Source of the DNA: Panulirus ornatus
Taxonomy: Eukaryota; Arthropoda; Malacostraca; Decapoda; Palinuridae
Direction of reading: 5' to 3'
Assembly (NCBI RefSeq): GCF_036320965.1
Contig: NC_092238.1
Span: forward strand, 21,361,286 to 21,425,285
Length of the DNA stretch: 64,000 bases
Shown: in pieces, positions 18,046-28,247 of the stretch
Layout of the letters: each line of letters begins with the position of its first letter
Position numbering within the stretch: the stretch's first letter is position 1
Notes under the pieces: generated by a model
Told to the model about the DNA's origin: nothing
Database searches by the model: none
What the model saw: only the letters and a program-made list of their open reading frames with translations
Made by a program: the position numbers and the translations under genes

Positions 18046-19338
18046 TGAAATACCACGAACAAGTATAGTCCCAATGAATGTATATTAGTCATGATTTTTT
18101 GTTACTTGTATACCAATGTTTGTAACATATCTCTCCCGGTATTAGAACATGATTACAAATCAAACCGATCAACCCCCGGGGTAGTGTTACGTGGCCGGCA
18201 GTTCAGTTGCCCATCAGCTGCAGTCCCAGTCTGGCGGTGTCGCCTGATCCATAGAGAGACGGTCTTCCGGTGACACCGACCCGCCGCCGGGCTATTTGAG
18301 AAATGCTGTGACCCATCTTAGTAAAGGGAGACAATGGCTCCCCGTGTTTCCTGGGAGGTTTCCATTACGAATGGCATGAAAATCATGAAATTTTCACATG
18401 TCTCTGATGTGGTTCATAACCGACAATGGAGGGTCTGGTGAACCAGGTTCATAATCAGCTCTGTCTCATAATTGAACTATTAGATGGCAATAAAGCGTCA
18501 AAAATCAATCATATACTACAGCCATAAACCATTTATGGTTCATTAGTACGCAAGCCTTACGAGCGATGACAATTGCCTCAAACAAATATCTGATAAATCA
18601 TTCCCATATGGCAACACACTCCTATGATGGGTTGGTGAGGACAGGCATACCAACCCTCCGTGATATCATTGATCACATGTAGAATTTTGGAACATGTCGA
18701 CTCCCACTTGCGCAGATGATTGTTATACCCACCATACAACTTAAGCAATTTGATTTTTTTCTGATTTTCCTTCTTTATATAAATTCTCAGATATATAACC
18801 TATGGCATGATATCGCATTCTCTTTACACGGACAACAAACTTTGATAAAACAAAGAAAATGTCAAAAACATATACATTCATCTACACACGTGTAGATACG
18901 TATATGTGTATGTATTTTGATGAGGCAGAAGGATGTCATATATACTTACGAAAAACGCTGAGGACTTACAGAATCTGGTACAAACATAATGGTTGTTGTG
19001 ATAAATGATTTGTTTCAGATAAATGTATATTGTGTTACATTTAAATGTTTGCTTAGAACCAAGAGCTTTTACCCAGAATCCGTAAGATATTATTAGAAAT
19101 AAAAAAGAGGTGTTAAAAACAAGATTATTCATAATTATGAACCACAAAATACATTCTCCTTTGGATATCTAAGTGAAAATCCAAAACAAAAGAGCTATCT
19201 AAGGCAGAGATATTTCATCTTTTATCAAAATATTTACTTTTATGTCCCTTTTCTCTCATCATTTCTTGTGTTTTCTTTTGACAATTGCCTTTTACCTAAT
19301 ACAAAAACTCGGTATAGGTATTTGATGATAGTTCAGCG
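18046..19338. other. Low-copy DNA, nothing identified
   Basis: About 1.3 kb with no repeat shared with the rest of the window and no coding frame over 90 residues that looks protein-like. A GC-rich patch at 18170-18300 has a 60-codon frame with no recognisable feature. Confidence 0.5.
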
Positions 19339-22287
19339 ACGCCCAACCCACATACACATGTATATACATAAACGCCCACACATGCACATGTACATACCTA
19401 TACATTTCAACGTATACGTACATATATACACATGTACATATACATACATGCTGCATCCATCCATTTCGCCACCACCCCGCCACACATGAAATGACACCCC
19501 CCTTCCCCGCGTGAGCGCGAGGTAGCACAGGGAAAGGACAACAAAGGCCACATTCGTCCACACCGTCTCTAGCTGTCATGTGTAATGCACCGAAACCACA
19601 GCTCCCTTTCCACATCCAGGCCCCATAAAACTTTCCATGGTTTACCCTAGACGCTTCACATGCCCTGGTTCAATCCATTGACAGCACGTCGACCCCGGTA
19701 TACCACATCGTTCCAATTCACTCTATTACTTGCACGTATTTCACCCTCCTGCATGTTCAGGCTCCGATCGCTCAAAATCTTTTTCACTCCATCCATCCAG
19801 CTCCAATTTGGTCTCCCACTTCTCCTCGTTCCCTCCACCTCTGACACATATATCCTCTCTCTCAATCTTCCCTCACCCATTCTCTCCATGTGACCAAACC
19901 ACTTCAGTACACCCTCTTCTGCTTTCTCAACCACACTCTTTTTATTACCACACATCTCTCTCACCCTTTAATTACTTACTTGATCAAACTACCGCACACC
20001 ACATATTGCCTTCAAACATCTCACTTTCAACACATCCACCCTCCCGTACAACTCTATCCATAGCCCACGCCTCGCAACCATATAACATTGTTGGAACGAC
20101 TATTCTTTCAAACATACCCATTTTTGCTTTCCGAGATAATGTTCTCACCTTCCACACATTCTTCAACGCTCCCAGAATCTTCGCCCCCTTCCCCACTCTG
20201 TGACTCACTTCCGCTTCCATGGTTCCATCCGCTGCCAAAGATATCTAAAACACTTCACTTCCTCCAGTTTTTCTTCATTCAAACTTACTTCCCAATTGAC
20301 TTGTCCCTCAACCCTACTGAACCTAATAACGTTGCTCTTATTCACATTTACTCTTAACTTTCTTCTTCCACACACTTTACCAAACTCAGTCACCAGCTTC
20401 TGCAGTTTCTCACATGAATCAGCCACCAGCGCTGTATCATCAGCGAACAACAACTGACTCACTTCCCAAGCTCTCTCATCCCCAACAGACTTCATACTTG
20501 CCCCTCTTTCCAAAACTCTTGCATTTACCTCCCTAACAACCCCATCCATAAACAAATTAAACGACCATGGAGACATCACGCACCCCTGCCGCAAACTGAC
20601 ATTCAATGGGAACCATTCACTTTCCTCTCTTCTTACTCGTACACATGCCTTACATCCTCGCTAAATACTTTTCACTGCTTCTAGCAACTGACCTCCCACA
20701 CCATATACTCATAATACCTTCCACAGAGTATCTCTATCAACCGTATCATATGCCTTTTCCAGATCCATAAATGCTACATACATATCCATCTGCTTTTCTA
20801 AGTATTTCTCATATACATTCTTCAAAGCAAACACTTGATCCACACATCCTCTACCACTTCTGAAACCACACTGCTCCTCCCCAATCTGATGCTCTGTACA
20901 TGCCTTAACCTTCTCAATACCTTCCCATAATTTCCCAGGAATACTCAACAAACTTATGCCTCTGTAATTTTCCCCTTTGCCTTCATATAATGGCATTATA
21001 CATGCATTCCGTCAATCCTCAGGCACTTCAACATGAACCACACATACATTGAATATCCTCACAAACCAGTCAACAACACAGTCACCCCCCCCTTTTTTTT
21101 TTTAATAAATTCCACTGCAATAGATTCCAAATCCGCCGCCTTGCCGGCTTTCATCTTCCGCAAAGCTTTCACTACCTCTTCTCTGTTTACCAAATCATTC
21201 TCCCTGACCCTCTCACTTCGCACACCACCTCGACCATAACACCCTATATCTGCCACTCTATCATCAAACACATTCAAAAGCCTTCAAAATACTCATTCCA
21301 TCTCCTTCTCACATCACCACTACTTGTTATTACCTCCCCATTTTCACACTTCGCCGATGTTCCCATTTGTTCTCTTGTCCTACGCACTTTATTTACCTCC
21401 TTCCGAAACATCTTTTATTCTTCCTAAAATTTGATGGTACTCTCTCACGCCAACTCTCAATTGCCCTCTTTTTCACTTCTTGCACCTTTCTCTTGACCTC
21501 TTGCCTCTTTCTTTTATACATCTCCCAGTCATTTGCACTATTTCACTGCAAAAATAATCCAAATGCCTGTCTCTTCTCTTTTACTAACAATCTTACTTTT
21601 TCATCCCACCACTTCCTACCCTTTCTAATCTGCCCACCTCCCACCTTTCTCATGCCACAGGCATTTTTTGCTCACGCCAGCACTGCTTCCCTAAATACAT
21701 CCCATTCCACCCCCACTCCCCTTACGTCATTTGCTCTCACCTTTTTCCATTCTGCACTCAATCTCTCCTGGTACTTCCTCACACAAGGCTCCTTTCCAAG
21801 TTCACTTACTCTCACCACTCTCTTCACTCCAACATTTTCTCTTCTTTTTTGAAAACCCCTACATATCTTCACCTTCGCCTCCACTAGATAATGATCAGAC
21901 ATTCCTCTAGTTGACCCTCTTCGCACATTAACATTCAAAGGTCTCTCTTTCACGCGCCTATGAATTAACACGTAATCCAATAACGCTCTCTGGCCATCTC
22001 TCCTACTTACATACGTATACTTATGTATATCTCTCTTTTTAAACCAGGTATTCCCAATCACCGGTCTTTTTTCAGCACACAAATCTACATCACCATTTCC
22101 ATTTACAACACTGGACACCCATGTACACCAATTATACCTTCAACTGCCACATTACTCACCCTTGCATTCAAATCATCCATCACTAAACCTGGTCTTGCGC
22201 ATCAAAGCTGCTAACACACTCACTCAGCTGCTCCCAAAACACTTGCCTCTCATGATCTTTCTTTTCATGGCCAGGTGCATAGGCATC
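19339..22287 (-). mobile_element. E12: old, long RTE-like copy, B-type, 5'-truncated in EN
   Basis: B-type 3' UTR at the left (outer hairpin lost), then the C-terminal region, RT, linker and most of the EN, ending at the [10 protein letters not shown] block at 22287. Readable pieces include [19 protein letters not shown] in altered form (DLESIAVEF), LLDYVLIHRR and [12 protein letters not shown]. Frameshifts and small deletions are scattered throughout; for example the RTE start of motif B is FNLFMDGV but the upstream SFYRGCK block contains a stop. Its 5' side joins low-copy DNA with no (TA)n. Confidence 0.9.
20205..20606 (-). pseudogene. RT core fragment of E12
   Basis: 133 residues with [19 protein letters not shown] and [17 protein letters not shown], ending by frameshift in the FRYLG block. 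Other E12 frames are 19656-19964 (C-terminal tail), 20709-20996 (NYRGISLLS to motif A) and 21672-22118 (endonuclease). Together they show that one ORF was broken many times. Confidence 0.75.
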
Positions 22288-22775
22288 ATACATCTTTTAA
22301 GAATACTTGTAAAAAGTTCTCCTGAGGGACCATACCTAAGAATTTCGTATTCAAGTTTATCACTTGTAACTGATGAACCATCACAAAGCTTGTCCACTGC
22401 CACAGGTGCTACTGATCCCGGGTAAAGGTATTTCACCATCTTTGTATCTTTAACCTTCCAAGTTATGGATGTTTCATCCCTGATTCCATCCTCACAATCG
22501 ATGTATGTGGTTTGTGTTGCCTTTATCTCTATCATATCATTAGTCAGTTAAAGTGGAGAACATGCTTCTAAGCCCAGCCACTCTACTCTGCTTGTCCCAT
22601 TTTGTTCAGAAAATGTTACCGGATTCTGCCTATAAGTCTTTACGTTGGGAGCAACAAGTCACCTCCGGACGTCTTCCTCTTCGTTTATTACTGATTTGAA
22701 AAATCTGTTTATCTTGTTTGGTTTTGTGATATCAACAAGATTGTTGAATTCATATATAATATTCTTTATGTGTCA
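22288..22775 (-). pseudogene. Unidentified decayed reading frame
   Basis: On the minus strand one frame runs from about 22775 to the E12 junction with in-frame stops near 22774, 22661 and 22549 but no visible frameshift. The last part, from Met at 22535, is open and protein-like (IEIKATQTTYIDCEDG, then YLYPGSVAPVAVDKLC). Peptides on either side of the stops look continuous in composition. I do not recognise the family. It could be a host pseudogene or exon, or a piece of an old virus or transposon, truncated by insertion of E12. The three stops make a working gene unlikely. Confidence 0.4.
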
Positions 22776-23148
22776 TTTAATGAGCTTTATCAGAGATAAA
22801 AGTTTATGAAAATGGATTGTTTACATCTTGTTGATATTGATGTTTTTCTTTCTTTCACCAAAGATATTTATATTATTCATAAACAATATTTTCAAGGAAA
22901 ACGTAAAGAATTGTTCATTGGTATTCATCACCACAAAATAAAAAAAATTCTATTTTTTCAAAGTTTACTTATTGGATTTTACTGAATATCTTGAAGAGTA
23001 AAAGCTCATCATTTGACTAAAACCTTTGAAACTTTGTGGTAATGATAATGACATTACTTTTCTCTTGATAATATCTATCTATTCATTTCATTGACTAAAA
23101 CCGCGGATAGATAGCCTATAATATATGTCACTCCTACCGGTTTCACGT
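22776..23148. other. AT-rich spacer upstream of the astacin-like gene
   Basis: No repeats. A 58-codon plus-strand frame at 22812-22988 is AT-driven and not convincing. Confidence 0.4.
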
Positions 23149-23155
23149 TATATAC
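23149..23155 (+). promoter_or_regulatory. Possible TATA box of the astacin-like gene
   Basis: TATATAC lies about 110 bases upstream of the preferred start codon and 40 upstream of the outer in-frame ATG. In such AT-rich DNA this is weak evidence. Confidence 0.2.
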
Positions 23156-23261
23156 GTTTCTGCAAACTGCCTGGGCCAAATAACCACGTTTGAACTTTTA
23201 TAGCAACTTTGATATCAATGTTACTCACATAGGTAAGTTTACAAATCACGTCAGACCTCCG

Positions 23262-24164
23262 ATGACAGCAAGATTCTTAGCTCTGTTGTTGTTGTTGTTG
23301 TTCGGGTCCCTCGTGTCATCCCGGGTCTGCCTGGTGGAGTCCACCGACACCTCGACGTCCTGGTCCTCCGGGGCGGACGACAGCACCTCGTACATGGCTC
23401 CACTCCCGTCGGTCGGCTCCCGGCCAATTTCTTGGATGATGAAGAAACGTTGGCCTGATAAGACGATTCCCGTAACCATTGTTGACAGCTATCCACAGGA
23501 GTTCCGCCCGAGGGTGTACGCTGCAATGGACGCCATCAATAAGTTGACATGCTTGAGGTTGACCAACGGTACTACCGCCACCATGTATTCTTTAAGGGTT
23601 GTATGGGGAAAACGAGCATGTTTTTCTCATGTAGGTTATAAGAAGTATCTTCCTGGATACCAAGAGATCAATTTATATCCCACGTGCCTTTATGAGGGAT
23701 TGGGGACGGCTATTCACGAGTTCATTCATGCCATCGGCTTCCACCACAAGCAGGTTCGACCAGATCGAGACAAGTATGTCACAGTCCACAAAGATCGCAT
23801 CGACCAAAAACGCTTTTATAATTTTAAGAAGATGAAAGGAAAGTATGCGTACTTGGCCACCTTTGGACTTCCTTACGATTACAATAGCGTCATGCAGTAT
23901 CCAAAGGATGCCTTTGGCACAGGAAAAGGTCCTGTTATAACTCTCAATCAAAACTTCCCGGGCTATCTGGGAGAGACGTCTGGACCATCCCGCGCTGACA
24001 TTGCTGACATTAATCGCATGTATGAGTGCCGGGACCATTACCTTGGGGACGATATTCCTGGCGCTATTCTGTATAGCGAATTCCATAGAGGATATATGGC
24101 TCGCAAACCAAAGTTTTCCAAAGCCCTTTGGAGATGGAACAGGAAAATGAGGAAATTCGCTTGA
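23262..24164 (+). CDS. Astacin-like zinc metalloprotease (M12A), atypical, intronless
   Basis: A secreted endopeptidase by fold. The frame also allows a start at 23190, but the ATG at 23262 begins a textbook signal peptide (MTARFLALLLLLLFG), whose Leu run is coded by a TTG microsatellite; this start gives 300 residues. Numbering from 23190, the zinc site is HEFIHAIGFHH (His176, Glu177, His180, His186). The Met-turn is NSVMQY (Met235, Tyr237), and the four family cysteines are at 121, 144, 166 and 280. Two features are odd. The Glu normally following the third zinc His, which pairs with the new N-terminus after activation, is Lys187; and the short propeptide shows no FxGD aspartate switch. There is no CUB or EGF tail, only a basic C-terminus. 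A perfect donor (GGTAAGT) at 23232 hints that the true 5' end may be spliced. It is the only convincing host gene here. Confidence 0.85.
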   Translation: MTARFLALLLLLLFGSLVSSRVCLVESTDTSTSWSSGADDSTSYMAPLPSVGSRPISWMMKKRWPDKTIPVTIVDSYPQEFRPRVYAAMDAINKLTCLRLTNGTTATMYSLRVVWGKRACFSHVGYKKYLPGYQEINLYPTCLYEGLGTAIHEFIHAIGFHHKQVRPDRDKYVTVHKDRIDQKRFYNFKKMKGKYAYLATFGLPYDYNSVMQYPKDAFGTGKGPVITLNQNFPGYLGETSGPSRADIADINRMYECRDHYLGDDIPGAILYSEFHRGYMARKPKFSKALWRWNRKMRKFA

Positions 24165-24627
24165 ATACATTGTATGACACTTCCTCTTTCGCTCCTTCAG
24201 TATTTCTTCCCTCTTTTTCTTCTTTCCCTCTCTTTTCTGTGGCCCATCATAACTCTATTCTTATTCCTCAATTGATCCACTCATTTGTTTTTTAGCTACA
24301 TCCGTTCTCCCTCATTTTCAAATCCCTCGCCACTTTAGAGAAACCTTCCAGAGTATTATAAAACTTATTACAGTCAAATTTGATGATATAAAAGAGTTTT
24401 ACTGAATGAATATCGTTTGAATTACTTTTTTGTTTTTATAATTTTGACCTACGTAACGCAAACTGATATGCTCACGGAACTAATTCATACAATTAACAAT
24501 GTTTATAGAGGAATCCGTTTGTATGGAGGGTTTACATCTAATGCCTACATGTCTGCCAGGACCAGTTTCATTGCATCATAAGGATAATGAAACAGATCTA
24601 TTGATGTTTTATAAAAGGTAAAAATCG
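24165..24627. other. 3' flank of the astacin-like gene
   Basis: Pyrimidine-rich then AT-rich DNA. No AATAAA signal was seen, so the transcript end is unknown. No repeats. Confidence 0.4.
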
Positions 24628-25060
24628 CTGCTCGCTAATTGTCGTCCAATTAGCTTAACATCTGTAGGTAGTAAACTTATGGAAACCATCATTCGAGATG
24701 AGACTGTAAACCATGGTAGGAGCAACACAAGGTTTTCAGCGCGGTTTTCGACGAAATCGCTCATGTTTCACATAACATAAAAGGTTATTAACAAAAGCTG
24801 TCACATGTCATAGACGGGGTTGTACTTTGATGTTTACGAAACTTGTGTATTGGACCTCAAGAGTGATCAATGGTCAAGCCTCATAATGGTCAGACGTAAC
24901 AAGTCGTATGCCGTAAGGATCATTCTTAGAATCGGTTCTCTCTAGCTCATATACGTCAGTGATATGGATTCAACAAAGGCGGATCTAAGGGAATCGAAAC
25001 GGCGTAACGGGTCTGATGCAATCCTGGGATAGCGCGTCGATATGGTTGGCAGCATTGTGG
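24628..25060 (+). pseudogene. CR1/Jockey-like reverse transcriptase relic
   Basis: Different from the RTE-like family. Conceptual pieces in shifting frames read NCRPISLTSVGSKLMETII, then QGFQRGFRRNRSC, GLYFDV, and RVINGQAS-stop-WSDVTSRMP-stop-GSFLESVL followed by YTSVI. These match in order the NYRPISLTS, HGFR..RSC, motif A, and VTSGVPQGSVLGP...YIND blocks of CR1/Jockey-type LINEs. The catalytic FADD part is not readable. An old, dead insertion with several stops and frameshifts. Confidence 0.6.
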
Positions 25061-26202
25061 GCGACCATGTATAAAACTAAGAATTATTGCCGTAATTGAA
25101 GCAGGTATATACTGGTAACGCGGGGAAAGGGTGAACATTATAAGCAAACTAGAGAAGCTCGCTGTGACGCAAACCGGGGGAACACAGGTAGTAAGGATGT
25201 TGTCTCAATCTTGACAGGAATCTTGTGCGTTTCAGCGTGATGGCGATGAAGTAATACGAGGGAGATTGGCCGCCTACAGGATCATCCCAGAAGTAGCTGC
25301 AGTGAGGCCCAACTGTTCCTGTTAGTGTGGAAGGTACTTACGTGTGGCATGAGGTGAGGTGCCTCAGTAACAAGCGAAAACCGGCAATCAAAACAGCATC
25401 TTTGATCAGGAAACCTAATGTCCAGAGTAAATAGAGACGATCATTGTATAGCTTCACCCAGAGGATGACAATATCATCCGTGATAATCTGTAGGTAGAGG
25501 AACTTGTGGTAGTGAAGTGGACTTACGAATGATAAGGTTCCAGCATTTCTCTGTCTTATTAATGAAACGTATCTTTCTTTTCATCAAGCTGGAGAGTGTT
25601 GCAGGCTTGTCATTCTTCAGACTGAAGGGTAGTTGTAACCTAACAAATGTGACCACGGAATGTGTGGCTATGAGGGCATAAGATGTAGTAAGTGTAAATG
25701 GTTTAGATTTTGTAGTTGCATGATAAATAAGTGTAATAAGACTTGTGTTATCACTTATACCTTACAAAATTTAGATTTACAGGTGTTTTCTTGTTAACGA
25801 GGTGGGATGAGCTCCGGACACTGGTTTTACAAGGTGGTAGGAGGCTGTAAAATAACCTTTCCGTTATTGTCTTCTACCTTCAGTTTGAACAAAAATAGTG
25901 ATATTATCGACTACTGCAGTTTTAGTACGGGATTAAGATGAGATTTACCAAAGAAACTCTAAGCACCATATCTAAGTCAAAGAAATATGAAAAGAGAAGA
26001 TAAATCATGTAAAATCACATTAATTAGAAATTATGTTCTAAAGCAGATTTCTAAACATAAAGCCAAATGAATCCTAAGAATCTAAGGAAATTATCCAAAA
26101 GTCGTATACAAGTGCCAGGAGGAAGCAAACCTTCCATTAGTAAATATATGTAACAAAGCACTCAGAGCAGGAGTCAAGTACTAGTCATGGAAGATGACTA
26201 AT
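25061..26202. other. Low-copy DNA with one Cys-rich frame
   Basis: No shared repeats. The start may be the eroded tail of the RT relic. At 25645-25797 (plus) a 50-codon frame without a start has an unusually dense cysteine cluster (CGYEGIRCSKCKWFRFCSC); no family is recognised. Confidence 0.35.
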
Positions 26203-26221
26203 GCATATATATATATATATA
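26203..26221. repeat. Short (TA)n tail of E13
   Basis: About 19 bases of TA next to the T-rich complement of the E13 tail. It is the shortest element tail here and borders low-copy DNA. Confidence 0.75.
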
Positions 26222-28191
26222 ATTTTTTTTTTTTATTATACTTTGACGCTGTCTCCCGCGTTTGCGAGGTAGCGCAAGGAAACAGACGAAAGAAATGGCC
26301 AACCCCCCCCCCCCCCCCATACACATGTATATACATACGTCCACACACGCAAACACACACACCTACACAGCTTTCCATGGTTTACCCCAGACGCTTCACA
26401 TGCCTTGATTCAATCCACTGACAGCACGTCAACCCCGGTATACCACATCGCTCCAATTCACTCTATTCCTTGCCCTCCTTTCACCCTCCTGCATGTTCAG
26501 GCCCCGATCACACAAAATCTTTTCACTCCATCTTTCCACCTCCAATTTGGTCTCCCTCTTCTCCTCGTTCCCTCCACCTCCGACACATATATCCTCTTGG
26601 TCAATCTTTCCTCACTCATTCTCTCCATGTGCCCAAACCACTTCAAAACACCCTCTTCTGCTCTCTCAACCACGCTCTTTTTATTTCCACACATCTCTCT
26701 TACCCTTACGTTACTCACTCGATCAAACCACCTCACACCACACATTGTCCTCAAACATCTCATTTCCAACACATCCATCCTCCTGCGCACAACTCTATCC
26801 ATAGCCCACGCCTCGCAACCATACAACATTGTTGGAACCACTATTCCTTCAAACATACCCATTTTTGCTTTCCGAGATAATGTTTTCGACTTCCACACAT
26901 TCTTCAAGGCCCCCAGAATTTTCGCCCCCTCCCCCACCCTATGATCCACTTCCGCTTCCATGGTTCCATCCGCTGCCAGATCCACTCCCAGATATCTAAA
27001 ACACTTCACTTCCTCCAGTTTTTCTCCATTCAAACTCACCTCCCAATTGACTTGACCCTCAACCCTACTGTACCTAATAACCTTGCTCTTATTCACATTT
27101 ACTCTTAACTTTCTTCTTCCACACACTTTACCAAACTCAGTCACCAGCTTCTGCAGTTTCTCACATGAATCAGCCACCAGCGCTGTATCATCAGCGAACA
27201 ACAACTGACTCACTTCCCAAGCTCTCTCATCCACAACAGACTTCATACTTGCCCCTCTTTCCAAACTCTTGCATTTACCTCCCTAACAACCCCATCCATA
27301 AACAAATTAAACAACCATGGAGACATCACACACCCCTGCCGCAAACTTACATTCACTGAGAACCAATCACTTTCCTCTCTTCCTACACGTACACATGCCT
27401 TACATCCTCGATAAAAACTTTTCACTGCTTCTAACAACTTTCCTCCCACACCATATATTCTTAATACCTTCCACAGAGCATCTCTATCAACTCTATCATA
27501 TGCCTTCTCCAGATCCATAAATGCTACATACAAATCCATTTGCTTTTCTAAGTATTTCTCACATACATTCTTCAAAGCAAACACCTGATCCAAACATCCT
27601 CTACCACTTCTGAAACCACACTGCTCCTCCCCAATCTGATGCTCTGTACATGCCTTCACCCTCTCAATCAATACCCTCCCATATAATTTACCAGGAATAC
27701 TCAACAAACTTATACCTCTGTAATTTGAGCACTCACTCTTATCCCCTTTGCCTTTGTACAATGGCACTATGCACGCATTCCGCCAATCCTCAGGCACCTC
27801 ACCATGAGTCATACATACATTGAATAACCTTACCAACCAGTCAACAATACAGTCACCCCCTTTTTTTAATAAATTCCACTGCAATACCATCCAAACCTGC
27901 TGCCTTGCCGGCTTTCATCTTTCGCAAAGCTTTCACTACCTCTTCTCTGTTTACCAAATCATTTTCCCTAACCCTCTCACTTTACACACCACCTCGACCA
28001 AAACACCCTATATCTGCCACTCTATCATCAAACACATTCAACAAACCTTCAAAATACTCACTCCATCTCCTTCTCACATCACCACTACTTGTTATCACCT
28101 CCCGATTTGCGCCCTTCACTGAAGTTCCCATTTGCTCCCTTGTCTTACGCACTTTATTTACCTCCTTCCAGAACATCTTTTTATTCTCCCT

Positions 28192-28195
<4 letters not shown>
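26222..28195 (-). mobile_element. E13: 5'-truncated RTE-like LINE, A-type
   Basis: 3' end at the left; truncated in the [13 protein letters not shown] linker. Lesions: a one-base loss near 26521 in the C-terminal tail, one near 27267 (LERG block), an extra T near 27867 before motif 1, and CAA to TAA near 27985 (GGVQSER). Inserted directly into low-copy DNA at its 3' side. Confidence 0.92.
26497..27890 (-). pseudogene. RT of E13, in two overlapping frames
   Basis: The upper frame (27243-27890) has the [41 protein letters not shown] and [16 protein letters not shown] blocks. The lower one (26497-27264) has [22 protein letters not shown] and the C-terminal region. They are joined by a single-base loss near 27267. 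Confidence 0.8.

Positions 28196-28230
<35 letters not shown>
28196..28230. repeat. (TA)n tail of E14
   Basis: TA array between the truncated end of E13 and the tail of E14. Confidence 0.85.

Positions 28231-28247
<17 letters not shown>

Noticed and set aside
22812..22988. 58-codon plus-strand frame starting MDCLHLVDID
   Set aside because: AT-driven, short, no recognisable motif and no promoter or splice context.
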